From positions 9,804,090 to 9,868,089 of the forward strand of contig JAPTYO010000012.1 in the NCBI GenBank assembly GCA_036873135.1: DNA of 64,000 nt, given 5' to 3'. Numbering within the stretch: position 1 is the first letter of the stretch; every line of letters starts with the position of its first letter. The DNA is from Clarkia xantiana subsp. parviflora (Eukaryota > Streptophyta > Magnoliopsida > Myrtales > Onagraceae). The notes beneath the pieces are model-generated. The model was not told where the DNA came from and made no database searches. It worked only from the letters and a program-made list of their open reading frames with translations. The position numbers were made by a program, and so were the translations under genes. Positions 19,066 to 30,367 of the stretch are shown here, piece after piece.

Positions 19066-21646
19066 GACATTTCTTCAAGTGTTCACCACTAAAAGAATGC
19101 TTTAATACTCTGCCATCGAGGTCTTCCAACTTGTACGCATTTGGAGCTGGCATCCCCACGACCTTATAAGGCCCCTCCCATTTTGGCGACATCTTGTTGA
19201 TCCGATCCAAAAGGGTAAATTCGTTCCGACCCCACACCAGTTCCCTGACAAAGAACTGTCGAGACTTGACCCGTCGATTATAATATCGGGTCGTTGCCAA
19301 GCGCATCCGAGCCTGGGCCTCCTCGGCACTCCGCCTCTTCTCTTCGACCAAGTCCAAGTCCAGACGCCTCATTTCATCATTCGACAGAGGTTCGTAATAC
19401 CTAGTCCGATAGGATGCCACAGCTACTTCGACGGGAGCAACTGCCTCCGTGCCATAAACGAGGCCAAACGGAGTCTCCCCGGTCGATCTTTTGGGTGTTG
19501 TTCTAACAGCCCAAAGTACGTTTTCCAGCTCGTCGAGCCATTTACCCTTCAAGGCATAGACCCTTTTCTTCAGGCCATCCATCACGATTTTGTTGGCTGA
19601 CTCCACTTGCCCATTGGTTTGAGCATGACGGACAGAGGCTGTCGGATTCTCAATTTTCAATTCCTCCAAGTACTCCTTCCACTGGGCCCCGTTGAACGGA
19701 GGGCCATTATCGCTGATCACCACCTTGGGGATCCCGTATCGGGATATGATATGGGTCTGGAGAAACTTGACGATTTGGTTCCTCGTTGTCTTGGCCAATG
19801 CCTTAGCCTCTATCCATTTTTAGAAATAATCAATAGCTACAAGCAAATATTTGCACTGACCTTTTGCTTGTGGAAGGGGTCCCACCAAGTCGATACCCCA
19901 CTGCGCGAATGGCCAAACACTCCTGATAGACGTCAGATTAGCAGCCGGAGCCACGATATTTGGAGCATACCTCTGGCACGCGTCACAAGATCGGACTAAC
20001 ATCGTCGCCTCCTTGCTCATCGAAGACCAGTAATAGCCCAAATTCAGCACTTTCCTCGTAATGGATCGGGTCCCTTCGTGACAGGCCGCGACCCCTTCGT
20101 GCACCTCCCTAAGGATCCGATTTGCGTCGGGCTCAGCCACACATTTCAAGTAAGGAGTTGAGAACCACCCCTTTTTGTATAACTGATTGTCCACCACCAC
20201 GTAATTAACCGCGATCCGGCGTATCTTGTCAGCTACTACTCCATCATCGGGGACTGCCCCGTAGTTAGATACGCGACTATCAGGGTCATCCAAGTGGGCT
20301 CCTCATCCGATCCTGCTTCAATAGCACACACCTCCGATGGATCGATGGTTGATAAGATCACATTTTCCAAGAAGTGCACCTTCCGATTTTCCTCAAGGGG
20401 TGCCCCCAAGGCAAATTTGCTCAAGGCATCCGCTTCCGCATTTTCCTCCCTAGGGATTTCCTCAATATCGAAACTTTTGAAACTCTCCTTCAAGGCTTGC
20501 ACCTCACGAAGGTACTTTCTCATCACCGGGCTCTTCCCCTCATATCGTCCTTGGACTTGATTCACAATCAGGCCAGCGTCACATTTCACCCTTAAGTGAC
20601 CAACTCTCGTACCTTTGGCAATTTTGAGGCCTATGATAAGAGCCTCATACTCTGCTTCATTGTTGGTGGCCCTAAACGTTAAGGCCAAAGCATATCGAAG
20701 GGGCTCGCCTCCGCCAGGTGGTATCAATACAAACCCTGCTCCTGATCCGTCTGAACTCGAAGAGCCATCAGTGTACATTTCCCAAGTATTTTCCTCATCT
20801 GGTTGTTCTGATTGCTCTGCCATTTCTGGTTGCTCTGCTATCGGGACCTCCATGATTGCCCCCTCTACAAGACCCGCTTCTTCCAGATCGGGGTCAGTAG
20901 ACTCTGCTATGAAATCCGCCAACGCCTGACCTTTAATAGCCGTTCTCGGAGCAAAGAGAATGCGGAACTCACTAAGCTCAACTGCCCATTTTACTAATCT
21001 CCCCGACGCATCAGGTCGGTTCAAAAAAATGCTTCAAAGGCTGATTCGTCAACACAATAATCTCATGCGCATGGAAGTAAGGCCTCAACTTCCGAGCAGT
21101 AATGATCAACGCAAAAAGATACTTCTCAACGACGGGATAATTCATTTCAGATTTGGCAAACGCCTTGCTTACATAATAAACGGGGACTTGGTTACCCTCG
21201 ACAATCTTCACTAACACAGAGCTAATAGCAAACTCAGAAACAGCCAAATATAGATAGAGCGGCTCGCCTGGAATCGGTTTTGCCAATGGCGGGAGGGTGC
21301 GGAGGTGCTGCTTGAGTGCCTGGAATGCCCCTTCACACTTGGCAGTCCACTCGAACTTCTTGTTGGCCCTTAGTACTTCAAAAAATGGCATGGATCGGTC
21401 ACTTGCCTTAGACAGGAAGCGATTCATTGCAGCTAGTCGGCCATTCAGCACTTGCACCTCCCGATGATTTGTCGGAGACTGCATCTCCTCGATTGCCCTC
21501 AGCTTCTCAGGATTCACCTCAATTCCCCTTTGGCTTACCATAAAGCCCAGAAACTTCCCCGAGTGCACTCCAAAGGCGCACTTTGCTGGGTTCAGACGAA
21601 CTTGATGAAGCCTCATCCGCTCAAATGCCACCGCCAAGTTGCTCAC
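19058..21646 (-). pseudogene. Element D pol: RT end, RNase H, second RNase H, integrase
   Basis: In minus-strand order: the C-terminal RT thumb (FLGFMVSQRGIEVNPEK); a Ty3-type RNase H (FEWTAKCEGAFQALK, YYVSKAF); then a second RNase H with MYTDGSS, NNEAEYEALI and ADALSKFA, the extra domain typical of the Tat lineage. Integrase follows with an HHCC finger (SCDACQRYA) and a DDE core (WGIDLVGPLP, ISDNGPPF, NGQVESAN). Frameshifts occur at a run of A near 21020 and at about 20250-20260, and an in-frame TAA at 19820-19822 interrupts integrase. The element is dead for pol function. Confidence 0.88.
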
Positions 21647-21658
21647 ATGATCTTCAGC

Positions 21659-21766
21659 CTGTCGGGACCCTTCGCATCGAGCTTCTTGACCTCTTCCAGG
21701 TCCCAGTGGGCCTATTCACCGTTTACTCGTCGTTAAGGGGCCTAACGGCTGTAGCGAAACCCATCA
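21659..21766 (-). repeat. Element D 5' LTR fragment
   Basis: About 108 bp match the outer end of element B's LTR (AAGGGGCCTAACGGCT... CCCATCA on the plus strand). The rest of the LTR and the gag region are deleted, so this end is joined to reverse transcriptase. Confidence 0.65.
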
Positions 21767-23140
21767 GTGCAGAACACCTTAGATCATAAATTTTGATTCT
21801 TTCTGAAATGTAATCAAAAATATGAAATGAATGTCATTAGAAGTTTTCCGAAAATTCATGCATGAATTCTTTTATTCTTTATACTAACTTTCGTGTCTGG
21901 TCTTTGTAGGTACCTTTGGATAGGCATGTTGTACATACCAGTGGTGTCGGCCAAATAGGGCAACATAAACGTGCAGTTACATGAAGAACAAATTGCGCAC
22001 TCGGAATATCCGATGCTCAGGTATGATGAATTGTACTTGATTTTTTCCTTGAGATTTGAGTGTCCCTATTCTTTTTGCAGATCAGACGACCACTTCGACG
22101 AGATCGAAACCACGTGAAACGTGACTGCTCCAAAGAACTTAACTGCCAAAATTCCACATAGCATGTGTGAAATTCATACGCGTCCCGAACCAAACCGTAT
22201 ATTCGTTTACGGTGAGGTCTAAACCGGTCGGTGATAACCAAGGGGCATCTCCTATTGAGATCGGTCATGTCCGAAGATGGGAAAAATATCAAGAGATCAT
22301 CAAGAGTCTCGTGAAGATTCAATGTACTGATCAATGAACATTTTGGATGTCAAGCAAAGAAAACATTATTGTTGGTGCCTTCCATCAGAGGTCCAGGGGC
22401 ATTTACTTTCCGGCAGGTGTTCATATACAAGTTGTGATTTCTAGATGGAGCAGGAAAATCAGGACATGCAACAGATCCATTCACATATGAAGCAAATTTC
22501 CATTAAAGATGTCAGGCACCCAGGTAAGAGAAGCCGTGATCAATTTTCTCCCCGAAATTTGATTTTTTTTTTTTCCTTACTCATTGTGCAGCTCGGATAA
22601 TCATCCAAATAAAAGCCTCTGAAGAGCACATCTCATGGCGGCCCCTGGCTCGCCAACCATTCTTGTGTCAGTTGCCGAATTTATCTCGCCAATATTTGTG
22701 CCCCAATGCGGACTACTCCACGTCATCCATGTGTGTTCATTGACCAGGCCATTCTTCCTGCATGCGACGAGCCTAACCCGATTGGTGCTAGCTGTGAGGC
22801 ATCCCCAGACAAGATTGAGCAATAGTCGGAGCACTTGAGAAGCCGAGATTAGAAATCACTGGTTATGTCATTCATTGGACGTAGGGTCCATCCAGGGCGT
22901 CGACACGACCGACGTTTAGACTCAATTAGCTGAGTCGTTCTCTAGAAGGTTTTTTCAATCTGCCACTAGGGGGCATGTACGTAATTGTTGTTGATTATTT
23001 TCGTTAAATTTTCTTTTCCAAAAAAGAAGAAAAAAAAAAAGAATAAAATAAAAAAAGCAAGCAAAAAAGGCAAAAGTAAAAAAAATAAAAAATAAATAAA
23101 AAATAAAAATAAAAAAAGCAAAAAAATCATTTTCTTTAGG
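21767..23140 (+). other. Internal 3' region of an LTR element, no recognised protein
   Basis: No known domain is visible. The sequence has several good plant splice signals on the plus strand: acceptor CTTTGTAG near 21910, donor GTATGATG at 22020, acceptor TTTTTGCAG near 22080, and the intron at 22524-22591. After 22980 it becomes A-rich (23010-23140). It precedes three tandem arrays and an LTR at 24990, so I infer it belongs to that plus-strand element. Confidence 0.4.
22445..22743 (+). CDS. Candidate small spliced reading frame, unknown product
   Basis: An ATG at 22445 opens a frame to 22523. A 68-bp intron (GTAAGA donor, long T-rich tract, GTGCAG acceptor) then joins in phase to 22592-22743, ending in TGA. 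The predicted product is 76 residues, begins MEQENQDMQQ and has several Cys and Arg in its second half. No family is recognised. The frame could arise by chance; the quality of the intron is the main reason to list it. Confidence 0.25.
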
Positions 23141-23850
23141 GTCACAGGCGCCCTTTAATCGGCTACAAAAAAATAAAGGGAGTTTTCACGTAAATTTTGT
23201 GAGAGCAGTGGAAAAATAGAAGGGTCACAGTTGTCCCTAAATCAACTACAGATAAAAAGGGTCACAGTCGTCCCTAAAATGACTACAAAGAAAGGGTCAC
23301 AGCCACCCTTCAAATGGCTACAGATAAAGAGCGCTCCTGCAACATCAAAAGCGGGAAATAGGTGAAAGGGCCACAGCCACCCTCCAAAACGGCTACGAAT
23401 AAAAAAGTGAACCCGCGAACCCTGTGAGGGCGGGAGAATAAAAAGGGCCACAGCCACCCTTAAAATGGCTACACAAAAAGAGTGATCTCGCGAAACCGGT
23501 GAGGGCGGGAAAATAAAAGAAAGGGTCACAGTCGTCCCTCAAACGGCTACAGTCAAAAGAGTGATCCCAGAACATCGATGGCGGATATTAAGTGAAAGGG
23601 CCACAACCACCCTCAAAATGGTTACATACAAAGAGTGTTTCCCAGATAAGAGACGAAGAATGAAGGGCCACAGCTACCCTCCAAATAGCTACAATCAAAA
23701 GAGCTCCCGCAGCATTGAAGACGGTGAGAAAAGGGTCACAGCCACCCTACGAAGGGCTACAAATACTCCCGCATCGAGGCGGAAAATAAAGTACGGGTCA
23801 CAGCCACCGTTTAATTGGCTACCAAATAAAGAGTGCTTCCGCTAGGTTGA
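23140..23850. repeat. Tandem array of covarying hairpins, about eleven copies
   Basis: The core GGGTCACAGCCACCCTTCAA and a following GGCTACA recur every 35-80 bp. In each unit five bases before CCCT pair with five bases about nine bases later. The pairs change together: AGCCA/TGGCT, AGTTG/CAACT, AGCTA/TAGCT, AACCA/TGGTT, and AGTCG with TGACT or CGGCT using one G-T pair. Linkers between cores are variable in length and often contain GCGGG. Long open frames across the array are artefacts of periodicity. Confidence 0.88.
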
Positions 23851-24065
23851 AAACCCGAAAGGGCGACCTAGGCAAAATAAGGAAATGAGAGGCATGGTTG
23901 CAAGTTTAGAAATTGCAATCATGGCAAAAGGAGAGAAAATAAAAAACCGAGGGGCACAGTCGAAAATCTCTCAATCGGCCGTGGCAAAAGGAGAGAAAAA
24001 AGAGAAATTCTCAACAAAAAAAAAGAGAAAAAAGAAAAGAACAAAGAGAAAAAAGAAAAAAGATC
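23851..24065 (+). other. A-rich purine stretch between arrays
   Basis: Lysine-rich chance frames come from AAG/AAA runs at 23990-24063. No gene is supported. Confidence 0.4.
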
Positions 24066-24430
24066 CCTAGCGGCTCTTCTCCGACGGGTCGCCACTAGAG
24101 GCTCTTCTCCGACATACGCCACTAGAGGCTCTTCTCCGACGGGTCTCCGGTACGGTCTGATGTAGAGGTCTTCCGCCACCAGAGATATCACCAGAGGTTT
24201 TTCGGTACGGCCTGACGTAGAGGTCTTCCGTTACCACTCGCCACTAGAGGCATCACCAAAGGTTCTCCGGTACGGTCTGACGTAGAGGTCTTTCGCCACC
24301 AGAGATATCACCAGAGGTTTTTCGGTACGGTCTGACGTAGAGGTTTTTCCGTTACCACTCGCCACTAGAGAGGTTGTTGATAATGTCTGACGTAGAGGTC
24401 TTCTGTTACCAATCATCACCAAAGGTTTTA
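24066..24430. repeat. Tandem repeat of about 119 bp with shorter internal units
   Basis: Phrases such as CGGTACGGTCTGACGTAGAG and CGCCACTAGAGGCTCTTCTC repeat at short and long spacing; the larger period is about 119 bp and appears about twice. The array is non-coding and lies in the same 3' region as its neighbours. Confidence 0.75.
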
Positions 24431-24850
24431 CTTTATTGCATGCAACTGGAGGCTTTACTTTTCTGCACGCCACTGAAGGCTTTACTTTTGCGCACGCCAC
24501 TGGAGGCTTTACTTTCTGCACTACCAATGGAGGCACCGCCAACAGGGGCACCGCCGACGGAGGTTCTATTTTCTGCACTACCAATGGAGGCACCGCCAAC
24601 AGGGGCACCGCCAACGGAGGTTCTATTTTCCGCACTACCAATGGAGGCACCGCCGACGGAGGTTCTATTTTCTGCACTACCAATGGAGGCACCGCCAACA
24701 GGGGCACCGCCGACGGAGGTTCTATTTTTCGCACGCCAACGGAGGCACCGCCAACAGGAGCACCGCCGACCGAGGCTTTACTTTTCTGCGATACCAATGG
24801 AGGCACTGTCAACAGGGGCACCGCCGACAGAAGTTCAACTTTTTCGCATC
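24430..24850. repeat. About 57-bp tandem repeat
   Basis: The unit contains CACTACCAATGGAGGCACCG, CCAACAGGGGCACCGCC and GGAGGTTCTATTTTC, present in about five copies with some half-units. It generates open frames on both strands with repeated residues; I do not regard these as genes. Confidence 0.85.
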
Positions 24851-24989
24851 GTTAATAAAGCCAAAGGCCACCTTGGAGACTTGAAGACCCGAAAGAAGAT
24901 ATACTTCCTAGCCAAAATTAGTGTTTACTCGTCTTTGGACAAACCCCCTCGAATGCATTCTACGGGAGTCCGTCCAAAGAGGGGCAAGC

Positions 24990-26465
24990 TATAAACACCT
25001 AATTTTGGTACGCGCGACACGTATATAACACGTTAAAAAATGTTATGTGTAACGCGTTTAAAAAATGAAGTATTTAAATATGGAAGGTCACGGGGTTGCT
25101 AGAAATAGGCTTAGTTTAAATTAGGATAGTATAGATGCATTTAATATTGTGAAATATTCAGAAAATATATGATAAATATTTATGGCAATATGCAATAAAT
25201 ATATATTCATAATTTTCGGAATTAATTAGTGTATATTAGGGAAAATATTGTTTTCCTAATTTTAGGTGTTAATCTAGCTATAAAAGGACCCCTTGTCAAT
25301 GTAAAAAACAGCACAGAAAATAATAAACATCTGATCTCGAAATTCGTGCATTTCTGTCTCCTAGTGAATAAAAGTTTCTTTTTTCCCTCTCATCTTCCAT
25401 CGTCGGTGGCTGCTCTGCCCCTCGCCGGCGTCGCCCCATCCGCCTGCCGCCGGTGGCCCTCTTGCTCGCTACGCCGTGGCTCCCACTCCGCCCCACCTGG
25501 CCACCGTTGTCCGTCCCAGCCTGCCGGACTTCCGAAGCCCTGTCGGTGGATGCCCATATCTCTCTCTCTCTCTTCTTTCTCTCTCCTGCACCGGTGACCT
25601 CCAAGACTGCCCGTTCAGTAACTCCGTCTGGCCACCACACCTTCGCCCATCGTCCTATTGGCATCGCCCGTCCCTGCCAGCACCGCCCGCTACCGGAGGG
25701 AGAACCCGCGCGACTGTCGGGCTGGTCGTCGCTCAGATCCACCGGAGCCCCACTGCCGCAGCCATCGCCGTCCCGTTTGTCGCCGGACCGCCGCCCCTTT
25801 CGTCGCCCGTCCACCCAAACCACGACCACGCCTGCCGGAGCTCGTCCACCGCTGTCTGATCTCTCCACCGCCGGTGCTGGCTGTCCTGGTAACTGCATGT
25901 AGTCACGCTCAGTTTTTTCTTTTTTCTGTTATTATATTTATTATATTATATTTAATGTAATTTGTTTAATTTACTTATTAGTTTAAATATAGTTTGATTT
26001 AATTTAATTGTGTAGAATGTTTAATTGCTCAAGATGTATGTACGTTATTTAAGCATGTTTGATAATTTTTGGTGTTTTAGATTCCGTTTTAATTAGGAGT
26101 TATAGATTTTAATTAGTTTGTAGGCTTAGATTAATGTTTGATAATAATTTTCATAGGATAAAAATTTGATTAAATTTTGACATCGTTAGATTAATCTGAC
26201 GTAACATATGTTATAAAAATAAATTGGCAAATTAAGTGAATTGAGTACCGAAAAGGGCGTAGTTAAAAATTTATAGTTTTAATTCGTAACAGAACCCCCG
26301 AACTCGAATTTCTGATCGTAGACCGATTTTATACCTAGGTGTTTAATTCATTATCCGCTTAGGTAATTTAGGATTCTAGTTAGCCTTTATTAACTAGTCG
26401 CGACTCTTTTCAAAATCCACGTTTTCAAAACGTAATTCGCCTTAGGTCAGATTTTAGGTCTGACA
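24990..26465 (+). repeat. Large LTR (about 1.5 kb), 3' LTR of the preceding element
   Basis: It follows a short purine tract (GAGGGGCAAGC) and starts TATAAACACCTAATTTTGG, probably a mutated TG start. A TATA box (CTATAAAAGG) is at about 25277-25286. A GC-rich transcribed part follows (25380-25890), then an AT-rich part and a terminal CTGACA at 26460-26465. Only one copy is in the window, so the ends are approximate. Open frames in the GC-rich part on both strands are probably not genes. Confidence 0.55.
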
Positions 26466-26621
26466 GTGTAGTTCAAAAAGCTGCATGTCCACGACTAAGA
26501 TACGAATAAACACGGTTTCTCAGCTAAAGACGAATAGACAGAGTTATTTGAAATTTAATATTTACATATAGACATCATCATTTTGAATATTGCAACTAAG
26601 CCCTTAAATTAATATATATTT
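26466..26621. other. Intergenic, no feature seen
   Basis: Short AT-rich spacer between the LTR and the hAT-like MITE. Nothing is supported. Confidence 0.4.
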
Positions 26622-26970
26622 TAGGGATGGGCAAAACATCTTGTCCGGCCATACCGTTTAGAACCGGTACAGTCCAGACGAGTTCTAAACAAATCGGATT
26701 TTAAAGTGGAGAACCGGACCAAGAATCGTTAGTATACTATTTGGAACCGATCATGAATTGGACTGAACTTGTTTTGGACTAGTTTTTGTTTTTTTTTTAA
26801 GTTTAGTGTAAACCTATATATAAAAACGGGCAGATCGGTTCTGGACCTAGCCGGACTATTTTTAACAAAATAGTCCAGATCCGGCCGGTCCCAAACCAAA
26901 CCAGTTTTTTTATCACTTATACGTTAGCCAATACAAAATCTGGACTGGAGTGGTTCCATGCCCATCCCTA
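26622..26970. mobile_element. hAT-like MITE, 349 bp
   Basis: Terminal inverted repeats TAGGGATGGGCA match at both ends. The 8-bp flanks ATATATTT and ATATAGTT agree at 7 of 8 positions, as expected for a hAT target duplication with one change. The interior is rich in CCGGTTC-like inverted motifs and has no reading frame. Confidence 0.75.
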
Positions 26971-27299
26971 ATATAGTTACACTATTACCCATATTCACTG
27001 CACCACAGACCTGCAACATTTATAACTAAGAAAAAATAAAACAATTATGAATTTCTCTATATTGAATTTATTTATCAAAATGTGATGTTAATTAATTTTT
27101 TAATATTTGTAAAAAGAAAATGGGTCAAATTTGCAATATTAGTATTATCGATTTTCCTGAGATAGCAGTTATCATCACACACGGATACGATACGATAATT
27201 TGGTGACATGGGCACGATAAGAAACGAAAATAGGGTGAACACGTTTTGACACGACTCCAATAAATACGTGTGAACTAGTGACACGACACGAATAGATAC
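26971..27299. other. Intergenic, no gene
   Basis: AT-rich, with several CACGACACGAATA-like short repeats near 27250-27299. The same phrase continues at 28077, after the solo LTR. No reading frame is supported. Confidence 0.4.
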
Positions 27300-28076
27300 T
27301 GTTGGACTTGGGCTATTTTTTCATTTTTATTAAAACAATTATTTGGGCTAGTTTGTTGTTGAGCCCAAAAGAGATTAGAGCCCATGTTAATAGCCCATTT
27401 TTGATTGAATGTAAATGCAAGTTTGTTTGTACCACATCGACTATTTTAGCTTCCCCCTCCCTTCTCCTCTCCTATTTAAAGGAGTCTTCTCCTTCAATTT
27501 TTTTTTACACAATGAGAAATGGAATCTCTTCCTTCTTGGTGGAGTATTCAATTTTTCCGGAACCCATAATTTTGGGATCCAATTATATTTTCTCATCCTC
27601 TGTTCTTCGTGTTGACGAATGCAGAGTTCTTCTAGGTTGATTTCGACTTATGTCGTGTTCAACCTTTCTAGTTGTTTTTAGCCGTTGTCGTCGGCATTTC
27701 TGTTCTTTGTTTGAGTTCAGGTATTGGGTTCGGTTCGGTCGAGCGTGTTGCATGCATAACACGATTCGATGACACTGTTGAATCCTGGGAGGTGATCGCC
27801 CCTTGTATAAACCCCTTTGCATAACCCGAGGGTGGGGAGGGGCGAAATTGCCTTAAGGAGACTGTGATTAGCACGGGCCTCAGTATAAAAAATACGTATT
27901 CGTTTTGTGTCGATTTTACGTATAATTTCGGTGTTGCCTATATTTTGCATGTTAACTGGTATAGTTACTTGTAACCGAAATTTGACTAATTACTTTTTAG
28001 TCATTGAATTTTAGAATATTGCATTTTGGTCCTCGGACTTTGTAAATTTGCATATTTACCCTCAATATTTCCAACA
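27300..28076 (+). repeat. Solo LTR upstream of the P450 gene
   Basis: It starts TGTTGGACTTGG and ends CCAACA. Perfect 5-bp duplications GATAC lie at 27295-27299 and 28077-28081, and no internal region is present, so it is a solo LTR left by LTR-LTR recombination. A TATA-like box (CCTATTTAAAGGAG) is at about 27470-27483. The orientation points at the P450 gene. The element family is unassigned; the TGTTGGAC...CCAACA ends are common in Copia elements. Confidence 0.88.
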
Positions 28077-28132
28077 GATACGACATGATCTGATTGCCAC
28101 TCCTAGATATAGCAGATAGTATTTACTATTTA

Positions 28133-28160
28133 GTATATATATATATATATATATATATAC
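28133..28160 (+). promoter_or_regulatory. TA dinucleotide run in the P450 promoter position
   Basis: About 28 bases of alternating TA lie 44-71 bp before the P450 ATG. The run could serve as a TATA element and is likely to vary in length between individuals. Confidence 0.45.
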
Positions 28161-28203
28161 CCTTATCCTCCGCAAAGGGAGAGCCGTGCAGTGAAGCTAA
28201 AAG

Positions 28204-30103
28204 ATGGCTAAAACACTGATTGCTGATCTTTCTCTTGAATATTGGCTACCACAACTTATCCTCCTCGCATTCATTGCCTTCCTCTTCTTCTTCAAGCACA
28301 AAATAGCCTCCTTCAATGGACTAAATCTTCCTCCAAGCCCTCCAAAGCTCCCTATAATCGGCAACTTACACCAATGGACCAAGCTGCCCCACCGTTCCCT
28401 GCTTCAACTATCACGAAAATACGGCCCTATCATGCAACTCCAACTAGGCTACGTACCCGCTATAATCATCTCTTCCCCCGAGGCAGCTAAAGAGGTCCTA
28501 AAGACGAACGATCTCGATACGTGCACCCGACCCGCATCTCAGGGCCCCAGAAAATTCTCGTACAATTATTTAGACATCGCTTCATCTCCTTACGGCGATT
28601 ACTGGAGAGAAACCCGGAAAATTTTTGTGGTCGAACTAATGACCACGAAACGGGCACGTTCGTTATGGAAGGCTCGAGAAGAGGAAGTAACCCGTTTAAC
28701 CGAGTTCTTATCGAGTAATTCGGGAAACCCCGTCGAGCTTAATAGGAAGATATTGGAGGTTAACGACGGGATCATCGCGAATGTGGCTTTGGGGAAATTC
28801 TGTGGGAAGGACCAATTTGGAGGGAAGAACTTCCAAGATGTGATTAATAGGGCCATGGAGGCTATGGGTGGTTTCGCGGTTGAGGATTTTTTCCCTACTT
28901 GGTGGGCTCGGGTTATCGACAAATTATCGGGGTATAGTTCGAGGCTCGACAACTCGTTTCGTGATCTCGATGGGTACTTCCAGATGCTGCTCGATAAGCA
29001 CCGCAGTCCCGAGAGGACGGTGCCGGTTGAAGACGAAGACTTTGTCGATGTTTTGATCGCGTTGCAGAAGGATTCCGACAACTATCACACTCTCACGGAT
29101 TGTAGTATCAAGGCGTTGATCATGGTAGAATTCTCTCTCTCTATATATATATGAAACTGAATCACCCATTTTTTACTACTTATCTTTCGTTGAGCATTTA
29201 AATAAATTTAGAGTGTAATTTAGTCTGAAAAGTCATCTCCAACCTAAAAAACAAGGGTTAATTATTTTATTTATAAAAAAAAAACCCGAAAATCTTCTCC
29301 TTTTCTAAAAAAAAAAAAAACAAGCAAACTGATTTTCAACCCAAATACCGAAGCGTTCCTGCTATAGTACTTTAATATTCATCAGACTTAATTATCTGAG
29401 TTTGTGTTCTGTTTAGACCGAAAGTTGTGGTAATATGCCTCTTCTTTAACAGTTCTTATTATATTCTTTAATGTGATTGTAGAACACCTTCCTCGGAGGT
29501 ACTGACACAAGTTCCGTCACCATATTATGGGCGATGGCGGAATTAATGAAAAACCCTAGAGTGATGAAGAAGGTACAAACCGAGATTAGGAGCTGCGTTG
29601 GGGAGAAGCAAATATTAGTGGAAGAATCCGATATTGTGAATTTAAACTACTTGAAAATGGTGGTTAAAGAGACACTAAGGTTGCATCCAGTGGCACCTCT
29701 TCTGGTCCCTCACGAAGCCATCCGAAACTGCCGAATCGGCGGCTACGATGTCATTCCGGGGACAAGAATCTTCGTTAACGCATGGGCAATCGGCAGAGAC
29801 CCGAATAGCTGGGAAAGTCCCGAAGAGTTCGATCCGGACCGATTCGAGGGCAAAGACATCGATTTTAAGGGGCAGAATTTCACTCTTTTGCCGTTCGGAA
29901 GTGGTCGGAGAGTGTGTCCTGGAATCGCGATGGGAGTAGGGACAGTCGAATTCGTGTTAGCTAATATGTTGTATAGTTTCGATTGGAAGCTGCCTGAAGG
30001 AATCAAGTGCGAAGAGATGTCGATGGAAGAAGAAGGCAGTGGACTCGGCGTTCATAGGAAAGAACAATTGCATGTTGTGCCTATCATCAAATATAAGGAC
30101 TAG
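28204..30103 (+). CDS. Cytochrome P450, CYP71-family type
   Basis: Two exons, 28204-29124 and 29483-30103, flank a 358-bp phase-0 intron with GTAGAA donor and TTGTAG acceptor, placed just before the I-helix motif as in many CYP71 genes. The predicted protein is 513 residues, normal for the family. Residues 12-30 form a membrane anchor, followed by the proline hinge PPSPPKLP (43-50). Key motifs: WRETR in helix C (134-138), GGTDTS oxygen-binding motif (312-317), ETLR (370-373), PDRF (425-428), and the heme loop FGSGRRVCPG with Cys452. It should be an endoplasmic-reticulum mono-oxygenase using NADPH-P450 reductase. CYP71 members act in terpenoid, phenylpropanoid and other specialised metabolism; the substrate cannot be read from sequence. 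All motifs are intact. Confidence 0.93.
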
Positions 30104-30367
30104 CTCGCTAGGGCTTTATAAATAAAGTAACATGGACCCTCCTATGTTGCCCATATTAATTAATATTGTATTGTAGGTTATCTCAAGTTTAAATAACGCG
30201 TGCGACATATGTACGTGTCTTTCTTTTTCTTTCATAATCAATATGTTAATCACTGTTTTTTTTGGCCAAAATCACTATTTCCCACTAGCTATAATAAGAA
30301 CTTACTTTCATAACATTTGATCTACCTATTTTATTTTATTTTAAAAAATTGTTTGTCTTTTACTATG
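30104..30367 (+). terminator. P450 3' flank
   Basis: AATAAA occurs at about 30120-30125 soon after the stop codon, within an AT-rich tract. This is a plausible polyadenylation signal. No other feature is seen before the solo LTR. Confidence 0.4.

Larger units (their letters stand above)
17159..21766 (-). mobile_element. Element D: rearranged Tat-like Gypsy element
   Basis: Reading the minus strand, about 108 bp of LTR resembling that of element B is fused directly to the middle of reverse transcriptase. RNase H, a second RNase H-like domain and integrase follow, then a tandem array, then a spliced gene on the opposite strand. Gag, protease, the first half of RT and the 3' LTR are missing. 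The left end at about 17159 abuts the Copia LTR without a recognisable LTR edge. Confidence 0.75.

Noticed and set aside
24231..24994. Open frames with repeated Gly/Thr/Pro-rich peptides
   Set aside because: They come from the 57-bp tandem repeat, occur on both strands and have no start context or domain.
25296..25902. Open frames of 120-200 codons on both strands
   Set aside because: They lie in the GC-rich transcribed part of an LTR and show no recognisable domain.
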